This document shows positions 19,069-27,403 of a stretch of DNA of 64,000 bases, piece after piece. Made by a program: the position numbers and the translations under genes. This stretch comes from Bifidobacterium margollesii (GTDB lineage: Bacteria > Actinomycetota > Actinomycetes > Actinomycetales > Bifidobacteriaceae). The notes under the pieces are model-generated. The model saw nothing but the letters and a program-made list of their open reading frames with translations. It was not told the DNA's origin and ran no database searches. The stretch covers positions 1-64,000 of the forward strand of contig NZ_NMWU01000007.1 of NCBI RefSeq assembly GCF_002860355.1, written 5' to 3'. How positions within the stretch are numbered: position 1 is the first letter of the stretch; each line of letters starts with the position of its first letter.

Positions 19069-20655
19069 TCACCTGCTTTCGTCACCGAGTTTGAACACTC
19101 GTTCCACAACACGGTTGTCGCCTTCGTAGGGCACATGCCGTCCATGGTCCTTCACCCACTGCTCCTCGCCTTTGCCGATCACCAGAATCACGTTGAGCCG
19201 TCCGTCGTCGGCGTGCCCGCGTGCTTCGGCTATGCCGGTTTCGATGGCTTCGGTGCGGTCGAGGATGATGCTTGTCTCGAGGTTCGGGTCGGTGACGTAT
19301 CCGAGCATCTGACGGCAGATGTCGATCACCGGTTCCGTATCGGTATCCTCGAAGGTGAGGATCAGCCGGTCGATTCGATGCTGGCTGGCCTGAACGATCT
19401 CCTTACGCCTGTCCATGGCCTTGTCTCCCGCCGAACCGGTGACTAGGGTGATCCGGGGGTGTTCGTCGCCGTATCGTTCCTCGACGAAGTCCAGCAGTGC
19501 GTTGACCGAGGCGAAGTTGTGCGCGTAGTCGACGATGGCGAGCGTGTTCGATTCGGTGTCGCGGAACTGCTCCATGCGACCGGCGATGTGCACGGATTCC
19601 ATGGCGTGCAGGGCTTCGAGCGCCTTGGGATCATGCGTGTCGAAGCCTGCCGCCTGGACCAGCGCCACGGCGGCCGCGGCGTTGAGATAGTTGAAGTCGC
19701 CGTCGAGACTGAGACGGAACGATCCGAGGTCGAGGCCGTTCGCGGCGATCTCGTAGGCGTCATGCGCATCGTCGAGTGGCCACGCGATCACATCGGCCGG
19801 CGTGCCGTGGTTCCGTCCGCCGTTGTGCAGGGCGAACGTGGAGACCGGTACGCCCGCGGCCGCGGCGTCCTCCCGGATCAGATCGGCGTGGGCGCAGTCG
19901 GCTCCCAGCACCAGACGCCTGGCATTGACTACGATGCGTCGTTTGCAGTGGAAATAGTCCTCGAACGTGGGGTGCTCGATGGGGCTGATGTGGTCAGGGG
20001 AGATGTTGAGGAACGCGGCGACGTCGAAGGTGAGTCCGTAGACGCGGTTCACCTTGTACGCCTGTGAGGAGACCTCCATCACCAGATGGGTCATGCCGTT
20101 GTCGACCGCCTGCCTCATCATGCGGAACGCATCCAGCGACTCGGGGGTCGTCAGGTCGGACTCCACGTAGGTGTGGCCGTCCACGCAGTTGTCCACGGAG
20201 GAGAACAGGGCGGTTCTGCCGCCGTTGAACGCGTTGAGCACGGCCTGGGTGAAGTAGTTGGTGGTGGTTTTGCCTTTCGTGCCGGTGATGCCGATCACAG
20301 TGAGATGATCCTGAGGCCGACCGTAGAATTCCGCCGACAGCAGGCTCATCGCCTTCTGCACGTCGTCGACGATCAGTCCCGCGGCGTGCGTGGCGGATGA
20401 CAGATCGGTCTGCGACACGTAGGCCGCGAGTCCCTTGTCGTCGATGCCGTCGAGGTATTCGGAGCGGAACCGTCCCTTGCAGAACAGCAGCGATCCCGGT
20501 TTCACCGTACGGGTGTCGTAGGTCACGTCTTCGAACGGGGTGTCGGCGTCGTCGAACCGATGGGGGTCGAGCGACCAATGGTCGTTCTGAATGATCTCGC
20601 GGAGCAGATGATGCTGTTCGAGCAGTCGGGCCGCCGAGGCCAGAGTGAGTGCCAT
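19069..20655 (-). CDS. murE: UDP-MurNAc-L-Ala-D-Glu ligase adding L-Lys or a similar diamine (MurE)
   Basis: MurE adds the third stem-peptide residue in the cytoplasm. The ATP-binding GITGTKGKTTT is near residue 123. HPTFEDYFHCKRR near 230 matches lysine-type MurE of Gram-positive cocci. The position of the DNPR motif that selects meso-diaminopimelate reads FEDTDTEP here, so a non-DAP substrate (L-Lys or L-Orn) is expected. Length is 528 residues, slightly longer than usual. The FemAB-type gene follows on the same strand. Start ATG 20655 has AAAGGA upstream. Confidence 0.92.
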   Translation of the reverse strand: MALTLASAARLLEQHHLLREIIQNDHWSLDPHRFDDADTPFEDVTYDTRTVKPGSLLFCKGRFRSEYLDGIDDKGLAAYVSQTDLSSATHAAGLIVDDVQKAMSLLSAEFYGRPQDHLTVIGITGTKGKTTTNYFTQAVLNAFNGGRTALFSSVDNCVDGHTYVESDLTTPESLDAFRMMRQAVDNGMTHLVMEVSSQAYKVNRVYGLTFDVAAFLNISPDHISPIEHPTFEDYFHCKRRIVVNARRLVLGADCAHADLIREDAAAAGVPVSTFALHNGGRNHGTPADVIAWPLDDAHDAYEIAANGLDLGSFRLSLDGDFNYLNAAAAVALVQAAGFDTHDPKALEALHAMESVHIAGRMEQFRDTESNTLAIVDYAHNFASVNALLDFVEERYGDEHPRITLVTGSAGDKAMDRRKEIVQASQHRIDRLILTFEDTDTEPVIDICRQMLGYVTDPNLETSIILDRTEAIETGIAEARGHADDGRLNVILVIGKGEEQWVKDHGRHVPYEGDNRVVERVFKLGDESR

Positions 20656-20704
20656 GCTGCGATGTCCTTTCGTATGTCGGTTCCGATTCTACAAACGAAC
20701 GTGT

Positions 20705-20780
20705 GTGATGCTGGTTACCTGATGTGATGCTGATTGCATTGCGTGATGCTGATTACGTTGCGTGATGCTGATTGTGCTGT
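20705..20780. repeat. Four tandem 19-bp units
   Basis: Units GTGATGCTGATTACGTTGC-like repeat at 20705, 20724, 20743 and 20762 without gaps, with two to six substitutions each. They lie between the murE start and the stop of the exonuclease gene, inside the region expected to carry the murE promoter. Confidence 0.85.
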
Positions 20781-20827
20781 GCACGCTGGTTGCATATGGT
20801 GCCGGCTGTCCGGTGGCGTCGGGCTGC

Positions 20828-21580
20828 CTATAGCCAGCCGTCGGCGGAGGTGCGGCCCCTGCTGACGGTACGGCGATTGAACGTTTCGCGCCACCGTTGG
20901 TACGCCTCGCGCTGCCAGTCCATTACCTCACCGAGTCTGAGGCCTCCGACCTGCGGATGCAGTCGGGCGATCGGCGCGATCAGATCCACCGTGGCCACCG
21001 TGTCGGCCGTGGCGTCATGGAAATTGCCGTGGGGCTGAACACCGTAGTAGAACGTGGTGTCGGTGAGCGTGCGGTGACCTTTGCGGGTGGAGACGGCTCG
21101 GTCGATCAGCAGGGGATCGATCACCAGAAGTTCCTCACGGTTCGTTCGTTCGATCAGGGGCCTGAGATCCCAGCGTTCGAGATCGCCTTCGATCATATGC
21201 ACGTCGAACGGAGCGTTGTAGGCGACGAGCGGGATGCCGACGTTCTGGGCCGCGGCGATCACGGTGGCGATGGCGTCGATCGCCTCGGTGGGCTCCTTGC
21301 CATGCGTCTGAAGGAAATCGTCGGTGAATCCGTTGACCCTGCTGGCTGCCGGGGGGATCGGCCGATGGGGATTCACCACCCATTCGCCGATCACGTCGCC
21401 CGGATATCCGAGACGCTGATCTCGGAGCACCAGTGTGGCCGAGCAGATCGCATCCCTTCCGGGACGGATGCCGGTGGTTTCGGTGTCGAAACCGAGCAGC
21501 AGCGCGTCGGCGAGCGTGGTGTCGGGGGATTGCGCATCCATATGCGAGATGGCGTCAAGCAGTTCGTTCATATCGGCCAT
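20828..21580 (-). CDS. 3'-5' exonuclease, DnaQ/DEDDh family
   Basis: The 250-residue protein has the DEDD exonuclease motifs: GFDTETTG (ExoI) near residue 27, YNAPFDVHMIEGDL (ExoII) near 122 and HDATADTVAT (ExoIII, DEDDh type) near 195. Family members trim DNA or RNA 3' ends with two metal ions. The long upstream extension of the open frame overlaps the divergent sigma factor gene and is rich in Arg/Ser, so it is rejected and ATG 21578-21580 is taken as start. It is not obviously the replicative epsilon subunit. Confidence 0.85.
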   Translation of the reverse strand: MADMNELLDAISHMDAQSPDTTLADALLLGFDTETTGIRPGRDAICSATLVLRDQRLGYPGDVIGEWVVNPHRPIPPAASRVNGFTDDFLQTHGKEPTEAIDAIATVIAAAQNVGIPLVAYNAPFDVHMIEGDLERWDLRPLIERTNREELLVIDPLLIDRAVSTRKGHRTLTDTTFYYGVQPHGNFHDATADTVATVDLIAPIARLHPQVGGLRLGEVMDWQREAYQRWRETFNRRTVSRGRTSADGWL

Positions 21581-21680
21581 TGTGCGTTCGCCATCCGACA
21601 ATGGTCCCGTCGATATTTGAAGGTCGGCCGTTATCGAAGATGCCGGACGTTCCCGCTGTTCGCGGTTGCCCTGTGGCACA

Positions 21681-22457
21681 ATGGGAATCGTGGTTGATGC
21701 GCTGGATGGTAAGCGGGACAGGGATGAACGGGACGACCGCGAACGGGACGACCGTGGCGAACGACGGGCCCGGTTCGAGAAACTCGCCATGCCCGTGGTC
21801 GATGACCTGTACCGTCATGCGATGAAGCTGACCAATAATCCCGAGGATGCGCAGGATCTGGTGCAGGATACCTTCGAACGTGGCTTCAAGAACTTCGATT
21901 CGTTTTCGCCGGGCACCAATTTCGCGGCGTGGATGACCACCATCGAGCGCAATCTGTATTTCAATCAGTATCAGAAGGCCAAGCGTCGTCCCAAGCGGGC
22001 CAATGACGGTACCGGCGAATACGACGATTGGGACATCTATTCCGCTGCCGAGCACAGTTCCGAAGGGCTCAGATCCGCCGAGGACATCTATCAGGATGCG
22101 TTCGCGCCGGAGGAGATCATGGCGGCGCTTGACAAGCTCAGTCCCGAACGGCGACAGGTGTTCATCGACGCGGCGATCGACGGCAAGTCGTATCAGCAGG
22201 TGGCCGATGAGCAGGGTGTGAAGATCGGGACGGTGATGAGCCGGCTCAACCGGGCGCGCACTCAGTTGAAGCAGGAACTGGAAGCCTATGCGCGGGAACG
22301 GGGGTATGTGTCCGGAAACCGCCGTGGTCGTGCCGATCGTTCCGGTCGTCGTGCTGGAAAGTCGTCGGTTTCACCGACCGCGAACCACGGGAGACGTGCG
22401 ACGGGTGATAATGGCAGTAGTCAGGTATCCGACCATCAGGGAAAGGAGCGATCATGA
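21681..22457 (+). CDS. ECF-type RNA polymerase sigma factor (SigH/SigR group)
   Basis: Region 2 is seen as MKLTNNPEDAQDLVQDTF and FAAWMTTIERNLYFNQYQK, and region 4 as LSPERRQVFIDAAIDGKS followed by the helix-turn-helix VKIGTVMSRLNRARTQL. This matches actinobacterial SigH/SigR, which respond to thiol-oxidative stress (family knowledge). The C-terminus has an unusual basic Arg/Ser/Gly-rich tail of about 60 residues. The start is uncertain: ATG 21681 is preferred over TTG 21666, and GTG 21690 is possible. The next gene overlaps by four bases (ATGA), the usual place for an anti-sigma factor. Confidence 0.88.
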   Translation: MGIVVDALDGKRDRDERDDRERDDRGERRARFEKLAMPVVDDLYRHAMKLTNNPEDAQDLVQDTFERGFKNFDSFSPGTNFAAWMTTIERNLYFNQYQKAKRRPKRANDGTGEYDDWDIYSAAEHSSEGLRSAEDIYQDAFAPEEIMAALDKLSPERRQVFIDAAIDGKSYQQVADEQGVKIGTVMSRLNRARTQLKQELEAYARERGYVSGNRRGRADRSGRRAGKSSVSPTANHGRRATGDNGSSQVSDHQGKERS

Positions 22458-22834
22458 ACGGGCATATCGAACGGCATGTGAGCATTGCCGCGGATCGCGA
22501 CGGTACCGTGGTGGCCAAGGTGACGAAAACCATCGTGACGGTGGGGCATGTGGAGCCGGCCGGGGGAGTGATATCGACCGGCGATGGTTCCGGGAACGGG
22601 GGATCGTCGGAGGCCTCCGCCTCTCGGAAGGGACGGTCGGCGGATTCGGGATCCTATGCCAGTGACTGTTTCGACGTCGATGCGTTGTGCGATGCCCGGG
22701 AGAAGGCCGTGATCGAAGTGCTGCGGGCCTATCTGAGGCCGCAGACCGCACCCGCGTGTCTGATCGATCGGCTGCACCATTGTCTGGGCGATGATATGCC
22801 CCCGACCGGGGTCGAGCGTCGTTCCTCGCGCTAG
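22454..22834 (+). CDS. Small Cys-containing protein, candidate anti-sigma factor
   Basis: The 126-residue protein overlaps the sigma factor gene by ATGA, so it is co-translated. Its C-terminal half (from about residue 68) reads like a short anti-sigma core: CFDVDALC, then EVLRAYLRP, then ACLIDRLHHCL. The cysteine and histidine spacing differs from the HxxxCxxC motif of redox-sensing RsrA proteins. The N-terminal 65 residues are low-complexity Gly/Ser-rich. Function is inferred from position; homology is only suggestive. Confidence 0.55.
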   Translation: MNGHIERHVSIAADRDGTVVAKVTKTIVTVGHVEPAGGVISTGDGSGNGGSSEASASRKGRSADSGSYASDCFDVDALCDAREKAVIEVLRAYLRPQTAPACLIDRLHHCLGDDMPPTGVERRSSR

Positions 22835-23293
22835 TTTCACGTTGGGGTTTCATCGAGGTTCGCGTTATTGCAACGCGGGACGGTCGACGTTGACGTCACG
22901 CGGTCCGGGTGCCGTCACGGGTGCCGTTCGGCCCGTGTGACGGTGTGACGTAGGTGTTCCGCGCGTCTGAGCTCCCATGTGTTTTGCAAACGGTTTCACA
23001 TTGTTTTGTTATCAATACTTTATTTTTCAGAAAAACTAAGTTGTGCAACTAGTTGTATCGTTGAAAAACTTTGAAATTCAGCCATTTTTCATTATGATTT
23101 CAGCACGATTTCGCTTGACGAAGTTGTGTTGCAAATTGACGAGAAATCGATTTCATAATATGGTGAGGTCAAGTTGCTTGACGAAGGCGGTTCGGTATGT
23201 GGTGTGCCGGGCTTCGTCGGGGCGACCGATGAAGGAGTATACGTCTGCGTCGGTCCACGGCTCAGATGCATAGGAACATGAAGGAGTGTTCGC
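22835..23293. other. 459-bp intergenic region with MFS gene promoter
   Basis: No gene is supported here. The first 140 bases are GC-rich with short inverted repeats (around CACGGG/CCCGTG, 22917-22938). From 22980 the sequence becomes AT-rich, with CTTGACGAAG occurring twice (23113 and 23177) and a LacI-type operator at 23143-23154. A frame at 23043-23273 has no ribosome binding site and no recognisable product. Confidence 0.6.
23143..23154. promoter_or_regulatory. LacI-type operator upstream of the MFS gene
   Basis: The perfect 12-bp palindrome GAAATCGATTTC lies just after a TTGACG hexamer, 140 bp upstream of the MFS start. The surrounding 33 bp are nearly identical to those at 25796-25828 upstream of the GH28 gene, with about five differences. 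Binding by the LacI protein encoded at 24563-25657 is inferred. Confidence 0.75.
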
Positions 23294-24556
23294 ATGACCA
23301 ATGAAGTGGCTGGTGCATCGCCGCACCGGGGAATCATCGATGAGGAGCAGCCGAAGTTTCCGTGGAAGCCCGGTCTCGGCCTACTGTTCGGCGGAGCCGG
23401 ATGGTATTGGGCGGGACAGGCGGTCAATGCCGTGTTGCTGCCGGCGAAAATCGGACAGATCGATCCGGATGGCAAAGTGGCGATGGTGGCCATCGTCTCC
23501 ACGGTGACCATGATCATTTCGATCATCGCCGGTATCGTCGGCGGTGCGTTGTCCGATATGACGCGATCCCGTTTCGGATCGAGGACCCCGTGGATCGTGG
23601 GCGGTGTGATCGTCGGCAGCATCGCCCTGCTCTGCTTCGCCTTCACCGGCAACGTGGCCGTGGTGCTCGTTTCCTGGTGGGTCTATGCGGCCGTGTACAA
23701 CGCGATGCTGGCCGCGGGATGCGCATGGCAGCCGGATCAAGTGGCGCCCCGTTGGCGTGGCACCGCATCCTCGATGTACGGCGTCGGTCATCAGGCCGCT
23801 TTGCAGGGCGCCCAGGTGGTGGCCGCGCTGTTCGTCACGAACATTCCGACCGGCGTGATCATCTCCCTGGTCATAGGCGACGTGCTTTCGCTGATCTCCG
23901 TCGCGGTGTGCCGCGAACCTTCGAACAAGGACATGCCGCGTGAGAAGTTCACCGTCGGCTCTGCGCTGAGCAACTTCCTGCCTCCCAAGGATGGTGGACG
24001 CGATTATTGGCTCGCCGCCATGGCGCGCTTCCTGTGGATGGTGCCCGGCGGCATCGGCACCTACCGTCTTTACACGCTCACTGATTACATGGGGCAATCC
24101 GAGGCCGACGCCGGCAAGTGGATGAGCTTCATGGCATTGCTCGCCGTCATCGCGGCCGTGTCCTGCGGCGTGATCGCCGGTCCGATCTCCGATAAGTTCC
24201 GTAGCGTGAAGATCCCGCTGGCCATCGCCATCTTCACCGTCGGTCTGCCGTGCTGGCTGCCGTTCTTCGTGCCGACCCCGGTGATGTACACCATCTACGT
24301 GGCCATCTCCTCGTTGGGTTCCGGCGTGTTCAGCTCGCTGGACCAGGCCATCATGACCACCGTGCTGCCCAACCCGAAGACCGCCGCGAAGGATCTGGCC
24401 TTCCTGAACTCCTGTGGCGTGGTCGGAAACCTCACCGCCCCGCTGCTCGCCGGCTGGGTGATCCATACCTTCGGTTACGCGGGCCTGTTCCCGATGGGCT
24501 TCATCGTGCTCAGCTCCGCCGCCATCTGCGTGTTCTTCATCAGGAAGGTGCGGTAA
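23294..24556 (+). CDS. MFS transporter, likely sugar or oligosaccharide uptake
   Basis: The 420-residue protein has about 12 membrane segments. The loop between helices 2 and 3 reads GALSDMTRSRFGSRTPWI, the MFS signature region. A second half-copy, ISDKFRSVK, lies near residue 300. AAGGAG precedes the ATG. It stands beside a LacI regulator and cytoplasmic glycoside hydrolases, so its likely substrate is the oligosaccharide these enzymes degrade. It has an operator in its promoter region and ends seven bases from the convergent lacI gene. Confidence 0.85.
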   Translation: MTNEVAGASPHRGIIDEEQPKFPWKPGLGLLFGGAGWYWAGQAVNAVLLPAKIGQIDPDGKVAMVAIVSTVTMIISIIAGIVGGALSDMTRSRFGSRTPWIVGGVIVGSIALLCFAFTGNVAVVLVSWWVYAAVYNAMLAAGCAWQPDQVAPRWRGTASSMYGVGHQAALQGAQVVAALFVTNIPTGVIISLVIGDVLSLISVAVCREPSNKDMPREKFTVGSALSNFLPPKDGGRDYWLAAMARFLWMVPGGIGTYRLYTLTDYMGQSEADAGKWMSFMALLAVIAAVSCGVIAGPISDKFRSVKIPLAIAIFTVGLPCWLPFFVPTPVMYTIYVAISSLGSGVFSSLDQAIMTTVLPNPKTAAKDLAFLNSCGVVGNLTAPLLAGWVIHTFGYAGLFPMGFIVLSSAAICVFFIRKVR

Positions 24557-24562
24557 CGGTTT

Positions 24563-25657
24563 TCAATCCGCCTGCGGGTACGGTGCGGCAATCGATCCGC
24601 GGGCGGTGAACCGTACGGGAAACACCGGATGATCGCCGTGCTCCACCGGCAGTCCGAGCACCAGCCGCGCCGCATACCGGCCGACGGCTTCGAACGGCAC
24701 CGCAACACTGCTGAGAGCCGGAGCGAGCACGTCGTTCGAAGACAAATCGTCGAAACCGGTGATGGACAGATCCTGCGGCAGATGCAGGCCGAGCTGTTGG
24801 GCCACGCGGTATACGCACAGCGCTGCATGATCGGTTATGCACACCATGGCCGTGGGTCGACGGCTCGCATCCTGATCGAGGATCCGTCTGATGGCGGGCA
24901 TGATCTGACTGCTGACGTTGCCGACGGTGATCACCAGAGGATTGCTGAGGTCGACGGGGATTCCCGCCGACCTCATGGCCTGCTGGTATCCGGCGAAACG
25001 TTCCATCGCCGTGGTCCGCTGAGCATAGCCGAGGAAGGCGATGCGGCGATGTCCCGCGTTGAGCAGGGTGATGGTGGCGTTGCGTGTCCCGCCGCACTGG
25101 TCGTATGCCACGGTGGGGATGTCGTCGAGTTCGGGAATGGCCGAGGCCCCGCAGAGCACGAGTCTGGCTCCGACTCCTTGAAGAATGGCGTGGTACCGGG
25201 CGATATCACCGCGATGCGCGGTGGTGTCGTTCTGCGTGCCGACCAGAATCACGCCTGAGGTCCGTTGCTGGGCAAACAGTTCGATAAGCGCCTGGCGTCT
25301 TTCGGGTGCATGATGCGTGGCGTTGAGCAGAAGCAGTGCGTCATGCCGGCACATGACCTCGTCGACGCCACGGGCGATGCGGGCGAACGGCTCCGCGAGA
25401 AAGGCGTCGGTGACGAAGGCCACGGTACGCCGACCGGTACCGATCATCGACTGCGCCAGACCGTTGACGACATAGTTGAGTTCTCTGGCGACGCTCTGCA
25501 CGTGTCGTCTCGTCTCTTTGCTGACGCGTGGATTGTTCGCCAAGGCCCGCGATGCTGTGGAGATGGATACGCCCGAGGCCTGTGCGACGTCCTTCAGGGT
25601 CACGCCGCCTCTGGCGGAAGGTCCAGGAGATGGGATGTCCGCCGTTGCTTCTGTCAT
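24563..25657 (-). CDS. LacI-family transcriptional regulator
   Basis: The N-terminal helix-turn-helix VTLKDVAQASGVSISTASR (residues 19-37) is typical of LacI/GalR repressors, followed by the hinge and a periplasmic-binding-protein-like effector domain to residue 364. It probably represses the flanking transporter and hydrolase genes and itself, since related operators lie upstream of all three. The effector is presumably a sugar derived from the substrate of the GH28, GH36 and GH43 enzymes. Confidence 0.92.
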   Translation of the reverse strand: MTEATADIPSPGPSARGGVTLKDVAQASGVSISTASRALANNPRVSKETRRHVQSVARELNYVVNGLAQSMIGTGRRTVAFVTDAFLAEPFARIARGVDEVMCRHDALLLLNATHHAPERRQALIELFAQQRTSGVILVGTQNDTTAHRGDIARYHAILQGVGARLVLCGASAIPELDDIPTVAYDQCGGTRNATITLLNAGHRRIAFLGYAQRTTAMERFAGYQQAMRSAGIPVDLSNPLVITVGNVSSQIMPAIRRILDQDASRRPTAMVCITDHAALCVYRVAQQLGLHLPQDLSITGFDDLSSNDVLAPALSSVAVPFEAVGRYAARLVLGLPVEHGDHPVFPVRFTARGSIAAPYPQAD

Positions 25658-25659
25658 TG

Positions 25660-25674
25660 TGATATCGCTTTCTC
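25660..25674. promoter_or_regulatory. LacI-type operator at the lacI gene start
   Basis: On the minus strand the sequence reads GAGAAAGCGATATCA, matching GAGAAATCGATTTCA at the MFS promoter at 13 of 15 bases. It ends two bases before the lacI start codon, so binding would block the gene's own ribosome binding site or transcription. Autoregulation is inferred. Confidence 0.55.
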
Positions 25675-25805
25675 AATGTTTGGTTGTTGACTGTACTTCA
25701 TCTGTTCTCATGAGAAAGGTGTTATACAACTGGCCCTATTTTATTACGAGAAATGCCGTGACGTTCGGCGGATGGAAGACCGGGATGGAGTCGGGAAATT
25801 GACAA

Positions 25806-25817
25806 GAAACCGATTTC
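25806..25817. promoter_or_regulatory. LacI-type operator upstream of the glycoside hydrolase operon
   Basis: GAAACCGATTTC follows a TTGACA hexamer at 25799-25804 and lies about 155 bp upstream of the GH28 start. It matches the MFS operator in 11 of 12 bases, with conserved flanks. Confidence 0.75.
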
Positions 25818-25970
25818 ATATTATCGTGTGGGATATCAAACGGCGATGAGGCCATGGGTCTTGTCGGCTCGGAATGGGTCCGGGCGGCTCAGCATGGTTC
25901 GGCCGGTAGCCCGGGAAGCGGATTCCGGCGATATGAAGGCGATCGCAACGATGGAAAAAAGGAGTCGTCG

Positions 25971-27350
25971 ATGATCATCGATCCCAGAACGTACGGTGCC
26001 AAGGCCGATGGCATGGCGAACGATGCCGCCGCCATTCAACAGGCCATCGACGCATGCTCGTCGATGGGTGGAGGCACGGTGCGTCTGGCGGACGGCACGT
26101 TTCTCTCCGGTTCCCTGAGGCTGAAATCCAACGTGTATTTGGAGATCGACGCCTCTGCGAGACTGCTCGCCAGCCCGGACATCGCCGACTATTCGCCGGA
26201 CGTGCATCACAACCGCTATCGCAACGAGCATGACATCGACCGATGCTTCATCTACGCCGAGGATGCCCACGACTTCGGACTGATCGGCCGCGGCGTGATC
26301 GAAGGCAACGCCGAATCGTTCCCGAATGCTGGTTCGATCTACCGGCCGATGATGATCCGCATGCTGCGCTGCTCCAACGTGCATCTGGAGAACCTGCGTC
26401 TTTACGACGCCGCTGCATGGACCACCGCATTCCTCGACAGCGAATACATCTGGGTTCGTGGCGTGGACATCAAGAACGACAAGCGCTACAACGGTGACGG
26501 ACTGGATTTCGACGGCTGCGCCCACGTCTTCATCTCCGACTGCTACGTGCGCGGCACCGACGACAACCTCTGCCTGCAGGCAAGCAGCCGAGAGAGGCCG
26601 GTGCACGACATCCACGTCACCAACTGCGAATTCACCGGCGTGTGCGCGGGCATCCGCATCGGACTCAAATCCATCGGCGACATCTACAACGTCGTGATCG
26701 CCAATTGCACGATGAATCGCGTGTGGCGTGAAGGCATCAAGATCGAGAGCACCGAAGGCGGCGCGATCAGTGAGATCGCCGTCAGCAACATCGTGATGCG
26801 CAATGTGACCCGTCCGATCTTCGTGATCCTCAACAACCGGTTCGAGCCGGACGACTACGGCACGTCCATCGAACTCGATCACATACCCGCCATCGGCCGG
26901 CTTGGCAACATCGACATCACGCATCTGACGGCCGTGGACGACGAGGAGATGGCGAAGACGCACATGCGGTTCACCGACGACGTGATGGGCGAGCCGAAAT
27001 TCGCCGGCATTCGCTTCGACGCGGCCGACGGGCATCCGATCGAAGGCGTGACGCTGAGCGACATCCGCTACACCTTCATCGGCGGCGTGAACAAGAGCGA
27101 CATCCCCGCCGACTGCGAGTACCCGAAGGTGCTCGACCGCCTGAAGGAGCCTGAAGGCCGATCCAGCGAGAACTACTATCCCGACTGGTCCCGTACCGCG
27201 TTCATGGATCTGCGCAACATCGACGATCTGCGGCTGAAGGGGATTCGTCTGCGTACGCTGCACGACGATGAGCGTCCGGCCATTCTCACCGAAGGATGCG
27301 ACGACATGATCGTCGACGACATTCGCGTCAACGGCGTCGACTGGCGGTAA
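25971..27350 (+). CDS. GH28-family glycoside hydrolase (polygalacturonase-like)
   Basis: The 459-residue protein starts with IDPRTYGAKADGMANDAAA, the usual start of the GH28 parallel beta-helix. Catalytic-site motifs are NGDGLDFD (for NTDG) near residue 178 and GTDDNLCLQ near 198. The third motif, normally GHG, reads VCAGIRIG near 223, so the conserved histidine is replaced; the last motif is REGIKIES. It has no signal peptide, so it acts on imported oligosaccharides. AAGGAG lies seven bases before ATG 25971; the longer upstream frame is rejected. It leads an operon with GH36 and GH43 genes. The substrate may not be plain polygalacturonate. Confidence 0.85.
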   Translation: MIIDPRTYGAKADGMANDAAAIQQAIDACSSMGGGTVRLADGTFLSGSLRLKSNVYLEIDASARLLASPDIADYSPDVHHNRYRNEHDIDRCFIYAEDAHDFGLIGRGVIEGNAESFPNAGSIYRPMMIRMLRCSNVHLENLRLYDAAAWTTAFLDSEYIWVRGVDIKNDKRYNGDGLDFDGCAHVFISDCYVRGTDDNLCLQASSRERPVHDIHVTNCEFTGVCAGIRIGLKSIGDIYNVVIANCTMNRVWREGIKIESTEGGAISEIAVSNIVMRNVTRPIFVILNNRFEPDDYGTSIELDHIPAIGRLGNIDITHLTAVDDEEMAKTHMRFTDDVMGEPKFAGIRFDAADGHPIEGVTLSDIRYTFIGGVNKSDIPADCEYPKVLDRLKEPEGRSSENYYPDWSRTAFMDLRNIDDLRLKGIRLRTLHDDERPAILTEGCDDMIVDDIRVNGVDWR

Positions 27351-27403
27351 CGGACCGACGGTCCACGGCATCCATGCTCGGCAAGCGACGTACGAGGAGT
27401 ACC

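Noticed and set aside
23043-23273. Possible 76-codon gene upstream of the MFS gene
   Set aside because: It spans the LacI operator and promoter sequences, has no ribosome binding site and no recognisable product.
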